From positions 1-64,000 of the forward strand of contig DATJMJ010000023.1 in assembly GCA_035508795.1 (NCBI GenBank): 64,000 nucleotides of DNA, read 5' to 3'. Below are positions 1-8,420 of this stretch, one piece after another. A model generated the notes under the pieces. It saw only the letters and a program-made list of their open reading frames with translations, did not search any database and had not been told where the DNA came from. Source of the stretch: DATJMJ01 sp035508795 (GTDB taxonomy: Bacteria > Actinomycetota > Acidimicrobiia > Acidimicrobiales > Palsa-688). Within the stretch, counting starts at the first letter, position 1. Each line of letters starts with the position of its first letter. Made by a program: the position numbers and the translations under genes.

Positions 1-1287
1 GTCGGGACAGCAATGGTCCTGACCATGACCGGGATGCCGGTTGCGTCCGCCGGCCCGAAACCGGACGCGTCGACCTTTGGCGTCAATGCCACTGGCACCG
101 TCAGCTTCTGGATAAGAGACGCCACGGAATCGGCAGCCCTCAAGCTGATCCCCGAGTTCAACGCCAGCCACCCCAACCTGAAGATCGTCATGCACGTCAC
201 GGCTCCAAACGACGACACGAGCCAGCTCGCCACCGCGATCCGCGCAGGCGACCCGCCCGACCTGGTTGGTCTCAACGACATCGACGTCCCGGAGTTTTCT
301 CACGAGGGCGCGCTCATGAACCTCACCCAGTACGTCAACGCATTGCCCTACAAGTCCGTCCTCAGCCCCGGGCACCTCGCACTGGCGGCGATCGGCAACC
401 AGTACTACGGCGTCCCGTACCTGTCGGACCTGTCGGTCCTGTGGATCAACAAGGCTCTTTTCGCTCAAGCCCACATCAGCTCGCCGCCCACGACCTTCGC
501 CGAGATCGCATCCGACGCCAAGGCAATTTCCGCCCTCAGTACCGCGGCGAAGCCCATTTACGGGTTGTCGTTTGCCGGCGACTGCCAGGGTTGCCTCGGC
601 TTCGTCATGCTGCCCGACATCTGGGCGAGCGGCCAGCACCTGATCACCGGCCCGCTCGGGTCGCAGACGGCAAACATCGTCCACAACACGCCTCTGAAGG
701 ACCTCCTCACCGTCTACGCCAACATCTGGAAAAACAAGGAGGCTCCGGCCGCCGACCAGACCCAGGACGGGACCACGTGGGGCCAGGACTTCGGTAAGGG
801 GAACGTCGGGATGCTGCCGGGCGACTACGGTTTCTTCTCCACCTACGAAAAAGAAGGCCTGCCCAAAGCTGACTTCGAAGACGTGCCCCTGCCAGCGGAT
901 CTCGGTGGGCACGGCAGCACGTTCGACGGGGGCGACGATTTCGTCATCCCCGAAGGCGCCAAGAACGCGTCGGGGGCGTGGGAAGTCGTCCAGTGGTTCC
1001 TCGCCAAGGCCCAGCAGGAGCAGTACCCGGCCGACGGGGAGTCCCCAGTGCGCAGCGACATCGTCACACCGGCCCTCGCCAAGGAGTACCCCTACGACGC
1101 GGTCGCCCTCGACACGCTGAAGTACGGCTCGGTCGAGTACACGCTCGCCTACAACGCCGTGTTCAACAACCCCGGCGCGCCCTGGCTGAAGATGTTCGAC
1201 GAGGCCGTCTACAGCGACAACGTCCCTCAAGCCCTGCAGATCGGCCAAAGCGGCATACAGGCAACGCTGAACGCCGCCGACTCCTAG
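1..1287 (+). CDS. ABC transporter extracellular solute-binding protein (family 1, sugar type), 5' partial
   Basis: The reading frame is open to the left edge. The first in-window ATG (13) falls inside what looks like the end of a signal peptide (hydrophobic stretch ending ASAG), with no basic n-region, so the true start lies outside. The mature part has the family-1 solute-binding fold seen with MalE/UgpB-like proteins: a Gly-Thr-Val-Ser-Phe-Trp first strand near residue 30, a GDPPDLVG stretch, and a PGDYGF / PLPADLGG / DGGDDFVI region typical of sugar binders. By family knowledge it delivers a carbohydrate to the membrane permeases encoded next (1421-2371 and 2364-3233). No ATPase gene is present; a shared MsmK/UgpC-like ATPase encoded elsewhere is likely. 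The substrate cannot be named from sequence. Confidence 0.88.
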   Translation, partial: VGTAMVLTMTGMPVASAGPKPDASTFGVNATGTVSFWIRDATESAALKLIPEFNASHPNLKIVMHVTAPNDDTSQLATAIRAGDPPDLVGLNDIDVPEFSHEGALMNLTQYVNALPYKSVLSPGHLALAAIGNQYYGVPYLSDLSVLWINKALFAQAHISSPPTTFAEIASDAKAISALSTAAKPIYGLSFAGDCQGCLGFVMLPDIWASGQHLITGPLGSQTANIVHNTPLKDLLTVYANIWKNKEAPAADQTQDGTTWGQDFGKGNVGMLPGDYGFFSTYEKEGLPKADFEDVPLPADLGGHGSTFDGGDDFVIPEGAKNASGAWEVVQWFLAKAQQEQYPADGESPVRSDIVTPALAKEYPYDAVALDTLKYGSVEYTLAYNAVFNNPGAPWLKMFDEAVYSDNVPQALQIGQSGIQATLNAADS

Positions 1288-1310
1288 ACCGCACCTCGAA
1301 CCCCGGTCAG

Positions 1311-1346
1311 AGCCGCAGGCCCGGCAAACCCGGGCCTGCGGCTTTC
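1311..1346 (+). terminator. intra-operon hairpin after the binding-protein gene
   Basis: A perfect 14-bp stem (1311-1324 with 1330-1343) with a 5-nt loop CAAAC is followed by TTT. It starts 23 bp after the solute-binding protein stop and lies about 75 bp before the first permease. The likely role is partial termination or 3'-end protection, so that binding protein is made in excess of permease, as known for malE and similar operons. The stem is seen directly; the role is inferred. Confidence 0.65.
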
Positions 1347-1420
1347 GATCTGTCCATAATCGGTCAGCACCTAAAAGCCTTCCGGGCGCCTGAGGCGCCA
1401 GGGCAACGGAGGAAGTGGGT

Positions 1421-2371
1421 TTGGTCACAGTCACCCCGGCTACGGCGACCAGATCGCCGGGCAGGCACGCGGGGCCAGCCGGCAGGCGGAGAGCATCGCG
1501 CGGCCGACGGCGCGAGGCGCGTTCGGGCTACCTACTGGTGCTCCCGGCGATCGCGTTCGTCGGGATCTTCATCCTTTACCCGCTCGGGTACGGGGCGTTC
1601 GTTTCATTCACCAATTACCCCCTGATCGGGCCGTACCACTACGTCGGCGGCGCCAACTATGACGCCCTGTTGCACAATTCGACCTTTATCCACTCGATCT
1701 ACTTCACTCTCGAGTACACCGCCATTGTGACGGTGCCTATCCTTGTGGTGGGGTACCTGCTGGCGGTCTTCACCCGGTCCAACCGGTTCGGCTCGACCTT
1801 TTTCCGGACCTGCTTCTTCCTGCCGTTCATAGTCGGCATCAGCACCCTCAGCTTCCTGCTCGAGGTCGAGCTCCAGCCGGGGTTCGGGACCATCAACGTC
1901 GTGTTGTCAAAGCTCGGCCTGGCGGGCGTCGACACGCCCTGGACCGCGAAGACCTGGCTGGCGACTCTTGCCATATGCGTCTTCGTCGTCTGGCTGGCCT
2001 CGGGGTTCACAATGATGATCCTCATGGCGGGGATGCAGAGCATCCCGGAGCACCTCTACGAGTCCGCCGCTGTCGACGGCGCCACGTGGTGGGAGTGCGA
2101 GCGCATGATCACCATCCCCCTATTGCGCCGCTCGATAGCCCTCAGCCTGGTTATCTCCGTTATTGGCTCGTTGTTGGCGTTCAACCAGTTTTTCATCATC
2201 ACCGACGGCGGGCCGGGGTCCAGTACCCAGAGCGTCGTAATGCAGATCTACGAGACGTTCAACACGTCGTTCAACGTCGGCTCCTCCAGCGCCATGTCCG
2301 TGGTGCTGGTGGCGGTGGTGGGTTTTATCACCTTCATGCAGTTCAAGTTCCTCCGGAGCGAGGATGCTTAA
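1421..2371 (+). CDS. ABC transporter permease, MalF/UgpA type
   Basis: Integral membrane permease of a carbohydrate importer. A basic N-terminal tail is followed by about six hydrophobic segments; the first is near residues 40-60 (LVLPAIAFVGIF). The EAA loop that docks the ATPase is visible around residue 215 (ESAAVDGATWWECERMITIP, ending before a hydrophobic helix). Start choice: GGAGGA at 1408-1413 sits 7 nt before TTG 1421, whereas the GTG at 1415 is too close to it, so TTG 1421 is preferred. It overlaps the next permease by 8 bp (ATGCTTAA), so the two are translationally coupled and should form a heterodimer. Confidence 0.88.
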   Translation: MVTVTPATATRSPGRHAGPAGRRRASRGRRREARSGYLLVLPAIAFVGIFILYPLGYGAFVSFTNYPLIGPYHYVGGANYDALLHNSTFIHSIYFTLEYTAIVTVPILVVGYLLAVFTRSNRFGSTFFRTCFFLPFIVGISTLSFLLEVELQPGFGTINVVLSKLGLAGVDTPWTAKTWLATLAICVFVVWLASGFTMMILMAGMQSIPEHLYESAAVDGATWWECERMITIPLLRRSIALSLVISVIGSLLAFNQFFIITDGGPGSSTQSVVMQIYETFNTSFNVGSSSAMSVVLVAVVGFITFMQFKFLRSEDA

Positions 2372-3233
2372 CCCCCAAACTCGCTACCGGCGCAAGTCAG
2401 GGAGCGAGAAGGGCACCCTCATGTACCTGGTGGGTGGCTCCATGATCGCGGCGATCTTCATAGTCCCGCTGCTGTGGGAAGTCCTGCGCTCGTTGCAGCC
2501 ACCCGGGGCCGTGATTTCTCCGCCTTCGATGAAGAGCTTCTCGCAGCTCGGTTTTTCCAATTTCAACAAACTTCTGTACGGCGACCACATCCTCCGCAAC
2601 GTCCTCAACAGCCTGATCGTTGCGGTTGCCACGGCGGTCGTGACCGCCGTGGTGGCTACCTTCGCCGGTTACGGGTTCGGGCACTTCCGGTTCAGGGGGT
2701 CGGGGACGCTCTTTGGCCTGGTGCTCCTTGGGTTCATGGTGCCGTTCCAGGCCGTCGTTGTGCCCCTGTTCCTCGAGCTCAAGTTCTTCCACCTGCTGAA
2801 CAGCCTGCCAGGGCTGGTCTTTTTTTATACCGCCTTCAACCTGCCATTCGGCACCTACCTGATGCGCAACACGTTCAGGCAGCTGCCCAGCGAGATAACC
2901 GACTCGGCAAAGGTGGACGGGGCGTCGGTCATCACCACGCTCACCCGGGTGCTCAGGCCGCTGGTGGTACCCGGTGTGGCCACCACCGTGCTTTATGCCT
3001 TTCTTTTCTCCTGGACAGAGTTCCTCGGGGCGCTCACCTTTATTACCAACGACTCGATCTACACACTGCCAGTGGCCCTCGTCAATGTAGAAGCCAGCGA
3101 CACCTATGGCCAGATCGACTACGGCGTGCTCGTGGCCGGCGCGGTGATCGCGATGGTGCCCTGCGTGATCATCTATGTAGCACTGCAGCGCTACTACGTG
3201 CGTGGTCTCGTGTCCGGCGCCGTGAAGGGTTAA
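2364..3233 (+). CDS. ABC transporter permease, MalG/UgpE type
   Basis: Second permease of the left-hand sugar importer, 289 aa, the usual family length. Six membrane segments are visible. The EAA motif lies near residues 180-200 (DSAKVDGASVIT, then LRPLVVPGVAT). The C-terminus ends ALQRYYVRGLVSGAVKG, a MalG hallmark. It starts inside the stop region of the upstream permease. No ATPase follows: after the stop comes a 352-bp stretch with only a hydrolase remnant. Confidence 0.9.
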   Translation: MLNPQTRYRRKSGSEKGTLMYLVGGSMIAAIFIVPLLWEVLRSLQPPGAVISPPSMKSFSQLGFSNFNKLLYGDHILRNVLNSLIVAVATAVVTAVVATFAGYGFGHFRFRGSGTLFGLVLLGFMVPFQAVVVPLFLELKFFHLLNSLPGLVFFYTAFNLPFGTYLMRNTFRQLPSEITDSAKVDGASVITTLTRVLRPLVVPGVATTVLYAFLFSWTEFLGALTFITNDSIYTLPVALVNVEASDTYGQIDYGVLVAGAVIAMVPCVIIYVALQRYYVRGLVSGAVKG

Positions 3234-3251
3234 CCTGAGCCGTCAGCGGAG

Positions 3252-3506
3252 TTGCCGGCCGAGCACCTACTTCGACGCTCCTGGCCTGCCTCAGGTCATC
3301 GGGGGCTTCTCTATCGGGTACTTCGCCGAGGCGCTCCGCCGGCTGAGGTCGCAGCCCGGAGTAAACCCCGGGCGGACCTGGGTAGCCGGCTGGTCGCTCT
3401 GGCCTCGCTCGAGTACTACTACGGGCTCGGAGGCCTGACGGCGCTGTCGAACCCGCTTGCGCTGGCCGGCCAGTGGGGCAAGCTGCTTGCCTTCCTGCAA
3501 CATTGA
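3252..3506 (+). pseudogene. remnant of an alpha/beta hydrolase (BAAT/acyl-thioesterase-like), frameshifted
   Basis: The 352 bp between the permease and MFS genes hold no intact gene. One frame (about 3283-3400) reads a segment like the nucleophile region of BAAT-type hydrolases: YFAEALRRL, then QPGVNPGRTWVAGWS. It then loses the fold. A second frame (to the stop at 3506) reads hydrophobic peptide LVALASLEYYYGLGGLTAL. The GWS could be the old nucleophile elbow. This is a guess from pattern only; the alternative is chance coding in GC-rich DNA. Confidence 0.3.
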
Positions 3507-3585
3507 GGCCCGTCCCTGGTCAAGTGGAAAAAGGTTAACCCCAACGGGAAATAATCGGCGCGACGCTGCCTTGTAGGCCGGTAGC

Positions 3586-5391
3586 TTGGAAGAGTTGGCC
3601 TCTGCAATCACAGCACCAGTCGCGCCCTCCTCGGCTGTCACCGACCCATATAAGGGCAAGTGGTCGACCCTCTCCAACACCACGCTCGGGATGCTGATGG
3701 CGACGATCGACGGCTCCATCGTGCTCATCTCCTTGCCGGACATCTTCCGCGGGATCCGGCTCAACCCGCTCACCCCGGGCAACACGAGCTACTTCCTGTG
3801 GCTGCTCATGGGCTACATGCTCGTGACGGCGGTGCTGGTGGTGAGCTTCGGGCGCCTTGGCGACATCGTCGGGCGGGTGCGGATGTACAACATGGGTTTT
3901 GCGGTGTTCACCTTCTTTTCCATCATGCTGTCCGTGACCTGGATGCACGGCCGGGACGCGGCGTTGTTCATGATCGTCATGCGCTTGATGCAGGGCGTCG
4001 GGGGTGCCTTCATCATGGCCAACACGGCCGCCATCCTGACTGACGCTTTCCCTCCCAACCAGCGAGGGTTGGCCCTCGGGACCAACATGGTGGCCGCGAT
4101 CGCGGGGTCGTTCATCGGGCTCGTGCTGGGCGGCGTCCTGGGGCCGATCAACTGGCGGCTCGTCTTCTGGGTTTCGGTACCGGTCGGGATCCTCGGCACA
4201 GTCTGGGGTGTCATCAACCTGAAGGAAAAAGGTTCCCGCAACCCCGCCAATATCGACTGGCTCGGCAATGCCGCCTTCGCCGTCGGCCTCATCGCCCTCC
4301 TCATCGGGATCGTTTACGGTATCGAACCCTACGACGGCCACACGATGGGTTGGGGCAACCCATGGGTGCTGGCCGCGTTGATCGGTGGGTTAGCCGTGCT
4401 GACCTTCTTCGTGTGGGTCGAGACCAAGGTCAGCGCGCCGATGTTCCGTATCCCGCTGTTCAAGATCCGTGCGTTCGCCGCCGGCAGTGTCGCCAGCCTT
4501 ATGTCGGCGCTCGGACGTGGCGGGCTCATGTTCATCCTCATCATCTGGCTCCAGGGCATCTGGCTGCCGAGCCACGGCTACAGCTTCTCGCAGACGCCCC
4601 TGTGGGCCGGGATATTCATGCTCCCCTTGACCGGAGGGTTCCTGGTGGCCGGGCCATTGTCGGGCCACCTGTCGGACCGTTTCGGGGCCCGCCCGTTTGC
4701 CACGGGAGGCATGGTGGCGGCCGCCGTCAGTTTCGGGCTGCTCGAGCTCCTCCCGGTCAACTTTTCGTACGTCTGGTTCGCTCTGATCATCTCGATGAAC
4801 GGGCTCTCCATGGGGCTGTTCGCCTCCCCCAACCGGGCCGCCGTCATGAATGCGGTGCCGCCCGACCAGCGCGGCCAATCGTCCGGGATGGGAGCAACGA
4901 TCATGAACTCTGCGATGGTGCTCTCCATCGGGATTTTCTTTTCTCTCATAATTGCAGGCTTATCCGCCGACCTCCCCGCCACTCTTTACCACGGCCTCAT
5001 CGCCCACGGTGTCCCGGCCGCGTCAGCGAGAAAAGTGGCCGATCTCCCACCCACATCCTCGGTCTTCAGCGCTTTCCTCGGTTACAACCCGGTCCAGAGC
5101 ATGCTTGCGCCGACCGGCGTGCTTTCCCATTTGACGCACACTCAGGCTGCCTTCCTCACCGGGAGGTCCTTTTTCCCGAAACTGATCGCCGTCCCCTTCA
5201 GCCACGGGCTGCACGAAGCGCTCGATTTTGCCCTCGCGGCTTGCGTTGTGGCCGCGGTCGCTTCGGCAATGCTAGGCAAGCAGTACTTCTACCAGAAGCC
5301 TGTCCAGGTTTCCTACGAGCCAACGGCAGCAGATCTCGACGTCGCCGACCTGGTGGAAGCCACCGCTGGCCCGGCAAGCCCGCAGCATTAG
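3586..5391 (+). CDS. MFS transporter, DHA2 (14-TM drug:H+ antiporter) type
   Basis: A 601-aa inner-membrane exporter. The DHA2 features are a first helix containing ATIDGSIVLISLP, a motif-A loop near residue 85 (GRLGDIVGRVRMY), an RLMQGVGGAF motif-B helix with its Arg, and a motif-C-like GSFIGLVLGGVLGP in helix 5. A second cytoplasmic loop, GHLSDRFGARP, lies near residue 360. Hydrophobic segments continue to about residue 565 with a large loop between the last helices, consistent with 14 TM. Start is TTG 3586; TTG 3595 is an alternative. The FG-GAP gene follows after 20 bp and is probably co-transcribed. The substrate is unknown. Confidence 0.9.
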   Translation: MEELASAITAPVAPSSAVTDPYKGKWSTLSNTTLGMLMATIDGSIVLISLPDIFRGIRLNPLTPGNTSYFLWLLMGYMLVTAVLVVSFGRLGDIVGRVRMYNMGFAVFTFFSIMLSVTWMHGRDAALFMIVMRLMQGVGGAFIMANTAAILTDAFPPNQRGLALGTNMVAAIAGSFIGLVLGGVLGPINWRLVFWVSVPVGILGTVWGVINLKEKGSRNPANIDWLGNAAFAVGLIALLIGIVYGIEPYDGHTMGWGNPWVLAALIGGLAVLTFFVWVETKVSAPMFRIPLFKIRAFAAGSVASLMSALGRGGLMFILIIWLQGIWLPSHGYSFSQTPLWAGIFMLPLTGGFLVAGPLSGHLSDRFGARPFATGGMVAAAVSFGLLELLPVNFSYVWFALIISMNGLSMGLFASPNRAAVMNAVPPDQRGQSSGMGATIMNSAMVLSIGIFFSLIIAGLSADLPATLYHGLIAHGVPAASARKVADLPPTSSVFSAFLGYNPVQSMLAPTGVLSHLTHTQAAFLTGRSFFPKLIAVPFSHGLHEALDFALAACVVAAVASAMLGKQYFYQKPVQVSYEPTAADLDVADLVEATAGPASPQH

Positions 5392-5411
5392 CCCCACAGC
5401 TCCTGGTCCAA

Positions 5412-6623
5412 ATGCGACATCGGTCCATAGCCGCTGCGGTAGCGCTCGTCCAACTCGCAGCTGGCGCAACGGGCGTAACGGGCGCCGGCCAAGCAGTTGC
5501 CGCAGAGCGGGCAAGTGCGCCGGTGGGCAACCTGGTAGCCGAACTGGCGGGGTCGGGGACGGTCGCCGATGACTGGTTCGGCGAGTCGGTTGCGGTTTCA
5601 GGCGGCACCGTCGTTGTCGGCGCACCAGCCGAGCCCCTTGTCAATTCGGGCGTCGGCCGCGCTTTTGTCTACGCCCGTACGGCTAAGGGTTGGGTCGAGA
5701 CAGCCGAGCTGCAAGGTCCTGATCCTGGCGCCCACGACTGGTTCGGCGATTCGGTCGCCATTTCGGGCAGCACGATTGTCGTCGGCGCGCCCGCAATATC
5801 CATTCTCTCCTCCGGGATCGGTGCGGCGTACGTCTTCACGCAAACCACCGCCGGTTGGCAGCGGACAGCTCAATTGGAAGGCCCCGAGCCTGCCGCCGCC
5901 GACTTGTTCGGTGCTTCGGTCGCCGTCGCCGGCAGCACGATTGTCGTCGGCGCGCCGGGTCAGGCTTCCAAGGCCGGCGCGGTCTACGTCTTCACCAAGG
6001 CACTGCGAGGCTGGCAGGCAACGGAGCTGAGGAGCCTGGACATCGCCCCCAAGGACAATTTCGGCGATGCTGTTGCATTATCGGGCGGGGCGATCATCGC
6101 TGGCGCGTTCGCCCATGCTTCTCTGGCGGGCCGGGCCTACCTGTTCAACCGGGGACCGGCGGGGTGGCGCCAGACCGCCGAGTTGGCAGGTGCCGGCACC
6201 GTGGCGGGCGACGGTTTCGGCGTCTCGGTTGCCTTAGCGGGAAAGACCGTGGTCGTTGGCGCAGGCCTCGCCGCCGGAGCGGCCGGCCGTGCCTACGTGT
6301 TCGGGAGGACGGCAACGGGTTGGCGCCAAACTGCCGAGCTGACTGGTCCGGGCACTGTCACCGGTGACTGTTTCGGGGACTCGGTCGCCACGACCGGCCG
6401 CGTGATCGTCGTCGGGGCGTTCCAACACGCTTCAAGTGCCGGACGGGTGTACCTGTTCGCACGGAGCACTTCAGGTTGGCGCCAGGCTGCCCAACTGGCT
6501 GGCCCCGGCGAGGCCGAGGCCGGCAACGAGTTCGGCTACTCCGTCGCCGTCGACGGTGCCACCGCTGTAGCAGGCGCGGTACGCGCTCGCTCAGCCGGCC
6601 GCGCCTACATTTACCATCTCTAG
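5412..6623 (+). CDS. secreted FG-GAP repeat protein, seven-bladed beta-propeller
   Basis: A 403-aa protein starting at ATG 5412, with a signal peptide (SIAAAVALVQLAAGATG, then AVAAERA). The mature chain consists of seven tandem repeats of about 50-58 residues. Each carries a version of AELxGPxxxxxDxFGxSVAxxGxTVVVGAP followed by GRAYVF, then a Trp-containing link. Seven repeats match the blade number of integrin-alpha-like propellers. The last repeat ends the protein (GRAYIYHL), so it is a stand-alone extracellular propeller with no anchor. A role in binding a ligand or surface is plausible; no enzyme motif is seen. It lies 20 bp after the MFS gene. Confidence 0.85.
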   Translation: MRHRSIAAAVALVQLAAGATGVTGAGQAVAAERASAPVGNLVAELAGSGTVADDWFGESVAVSGGTVVVGAPAEPLVNSGVGRAFVYARTAKGWVETAELQGPDPGAHDWFGDSVAISGSTIVVGAPAISILSSGIGAAYVFTQTTAGWQRTAQLEGPEPAAADLFGASVAVAGSTIVVGAPGQASKAGAVYVFTKALRGWQATELRSLDIAPKDNFGDAVALSGGAIIAGAFAHASLAGRAYLFNRGPAGWRQTAELAGAGTVAGDGFGVSVALAGKTVVVGAGLAAGAAGRAYVFGRTATGWRQTAELTGPGTVTGDCFGDSVATTGRVIVVGAFQHASSAGRVYLFARSTSGWRQAAQLAGPGEAEAGNEFGYSVAVDGATAVAGAVRARSAGRAYIYHL

Positions 6624-6635
6624 CGCTCGGCGTGG

Positions 6636-7469
6636 CTATCCGTCGAGGAGCGAGAGCACGAGCCCGCCCCGCCAGTAGCGCTGGAGCACGGCGAACACGA
6701 TCATCAGCGGCACGATCGTGAGGAGCCCGGCGGCCACCTGGAGGGAGCCATACCCGAACATCGGCAGACCCTGGGTGAGAGTACTCAGGTGCGGGTTGTT
6801 GTTGATGATAAAGGGCAGGAAATAATTGTTCCAGTCCATGGCGAGGTTGAGCATGAACACGGTTGCCAGCGCAGGGACCATCAACGGGCAGGCAACGCGA
6901 AGGAAGATGGCCCCCTCGCCGGCTCCGTCGACCCTGGCCGCGTCGATCAGCTGGCCGGGCACGGACCCGCCGACATAGACCCTCATCACATAAACGCTGA
7001 AAGGGCTCACCATAAAAGGAATGAATATCCCCGGCATGGTGCTGTCCAGGTGAACCTTGGCGTAGACGAGGTACAGCGGCACGACAAAGACGGTGACCGG
7101 TATGAGGAACGCGACCATTACGAAGACAAAAAGGACATTTTTGCCGCGGAACTCAAATCTCGCAAAACCGTACCCGGCTGCCGCAGAAAGACCGGTTGCT
7201 CCCATCGCACCCAGGCCGGCATAAATTGCCGTGTTCCTCAGCCAGACAAGATAGATACCGCCGTTGGCGTTCAGCACTCGGTCCAGGTTGGGGATGAGGT
7301 CGAACGGCCTCGCGAACCAGAACCCGAAAGTTGAGTTCAGTGCCGGGACCGTCTTGCTCGCCGATACTAGGGCCCACCAGATCGGGATGAGCGTAAAAAT
7401 GGCAAATACGCCGCAGGCAATTGTGGCCATGGCGGAGCTGCGGCGCCTCAGCCCATAAAGGCTGTTCAA
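6636..7469 (-). CDS. ABC transporter permease, MalG type, without a partner permease nearby
   Basis: A 277-aa carbohydrate permease with six membrane segments. The EAA loop is near residues 170-190 (QLIDAARVDGAGEGAIFLRV) and the ending ALQRYWRGGLVLSLLDG is MalG-like. Translation probably starts at TTG 7469, one base after the aldolase stop, so it is the last gene of the minus-strand GH127-aldolase-permease operon. No binding protein, MalF-type partner or ATPase is in this operon. It may complete a transporter encoded elsewhere. Confidence 0.85.
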   Translation of the reverse strand: MNSLYGLRRRSSAMATIACGVFAIFTLIPIWWALVSASKTVPALNSTFGFWFARPFDLIPNLDRVLNANGGIYLVWLRNTAIYAGLGAMGATGLSAAAGYGFARFEFRGKNVLFVFVMVAFLIPVTVFVVPLYLVYAKVHLDSTMPGIFIPFMVSPFSVYVMRVYVGGSVPGQLIDAARVDGAGEGAIFLRVACPLMVPALATVFMLNLAMDWNNYFLPFIINNNPHLSTLTQGLPMFGYGSLQVAAGLLTIVPLMIVFAVLQRYWRGGLVLSLLDG

Positions 7470-7470
7470 G

Positions 7471-8343
7471 TCACACGACCTGCCCGTCCCGTCCGTTGCC
7501 CTGGGCCTCGTGCGGGATCACCGCGGCCGTCCCGGGCACGTCGGGAGCGGGCGCGCTCGCGCTGGCAAGCAAAGCCCTCATCTCTTCGCCGCCGGTGCCC
7601 AGCACTTGTTGCAACACTCTCAGGTCGTAGCCGAAACAGAAATGGCGTACCCCGAGGTCGAGATAGTAGGCAGCCTGCTGCACGCTCGAAATCTCGGCCC
7701 TGGGCGGCACCCCCGCCTCGAGGCACATCTCGATCACTTTGCGCTCGACAGCCCGGACCTCGGGCGCGGTCACCTCGCCGGGCCGCCCTATGCTCATGGC
7801 GTAGTCGGCCGGGCCCCATTGGACCATGTCGATGCCGGGGACCTCGAGGATCTCGTCAAGGACCTCGACGGCCGGCCCTTTTTCGATCATGACGACAACC
7901 ACAATGTCTGACAGCGCCCTCACGTACCTGGGCGTGCCGCCGTAATTTGGCAACGCGTTGCGTCGAGCGGCCACCCCGTAAAAGCCTCGCTCATCGGGCG
8001 TATCCGCACGCACGGAGCGGATGCAACTCGCCACGTCTTCGGCCGACCTGCAATCGGCGAACAGGACGCTCTCGAAGCCTGCCCCGATGCTTCGCTGAGC
8101 CACATAGCGGCGCCCGGCAAAATCTATTTTTATCATGCTCCCGAGGTCGTACAGTTCGGCAGCGCGGCAGAAATTCTCGAGGGAGTAGAGGTCGTAAGGC
8201 GCATATTCACCCAGGAACTCGACATAATCGAACGCACCTGTCTGGCCGATCGCTTCGACCACGGTCGGAGAGCACAAAAAAAGGTGCGTCCCCAAAGTGG
8301 CCCTGCCGCTGCTGAGAAGTGCCCGAAGGCGATTTTCTCGCAT
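7471..8343 (-). CDS. HpcH/HpaI-family aldolase, atypical active site
   Basis: A 290-aa TIM-barrel enzyme of the class II pyruvate-aldolase / citrate-lyase superfamily. Metal-ligand positions are present: Glu154 in MIEKG and Asp180 in GPADY. The segment that is usually E-H-G-P is Glu46-Tyr-Ala-Pro, and the usual catalytic Arg strand (VRV) reads IKI with Lys72. The general-base His and the Arg of HpcH/HpaI are therefore absent, placing it in a divergent subfamily. ATG 8343 is chosen because a longer frame would run into the GH127 gene. By context (GH127 upstream, sugar permease downstream) it may cleave a 2-keto-3-deoxy sugar acid to pyruvate plus an aldehyde; this is inference. Confidence 0.8.
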   Translation of the reverse strand: MRENRLRALLSSGRATLGTHLFLCSPTVVEAIGQTGAFDYVEFLGEYAPYDLYSLENFCRAAELYDLGSMIKIDFAGRRYVAQRSIGAGFESVLFADCRSAEDVASCIRSVRADTPDERGFYGVAARRNALPNYGGTPRYVRALSDIVVVVMIEKGPAVEVLDEILEVPGIDMVQWGPADYAMSIGRPGEVTAPEVRAVERKVIEMCLEAGVPPRAEISSVQQAAYYLDLGVRHFCFGYDLRVLQQVLGTGGEEMRALLASASAPAPDVPGTAAVIPHEAQGNGRDGQVV

Positions 8344-8345
8344 CG

Positions 8346-8420
8346 TTAGTAGCCGAACATCGGGTCGAGCGCCGCCACGACCTGGTAAGGCCCGGCCCAG
8401 ACCGGCGCTGCGCCCTTCAT
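8346..8420 (-). CDS. candidate 24-residue ORF coupled to GH127
   Basis: An ATG (8420-8418) overlaps the GH127 stop as ATGA. The frame runs 24 codons (MKGAAPVWAG... ending DPMFGY) and stops with TAA 2 bp before the aldolase ATG. The perfect start/stop overlap and placement suggest either a translation-coupling peptide or the tail of a lost gene. No family is recognised. Confidence 0.3.
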   Translation of the reverse strand: MKGAAPVWAGPYQVVAALDPMFGY

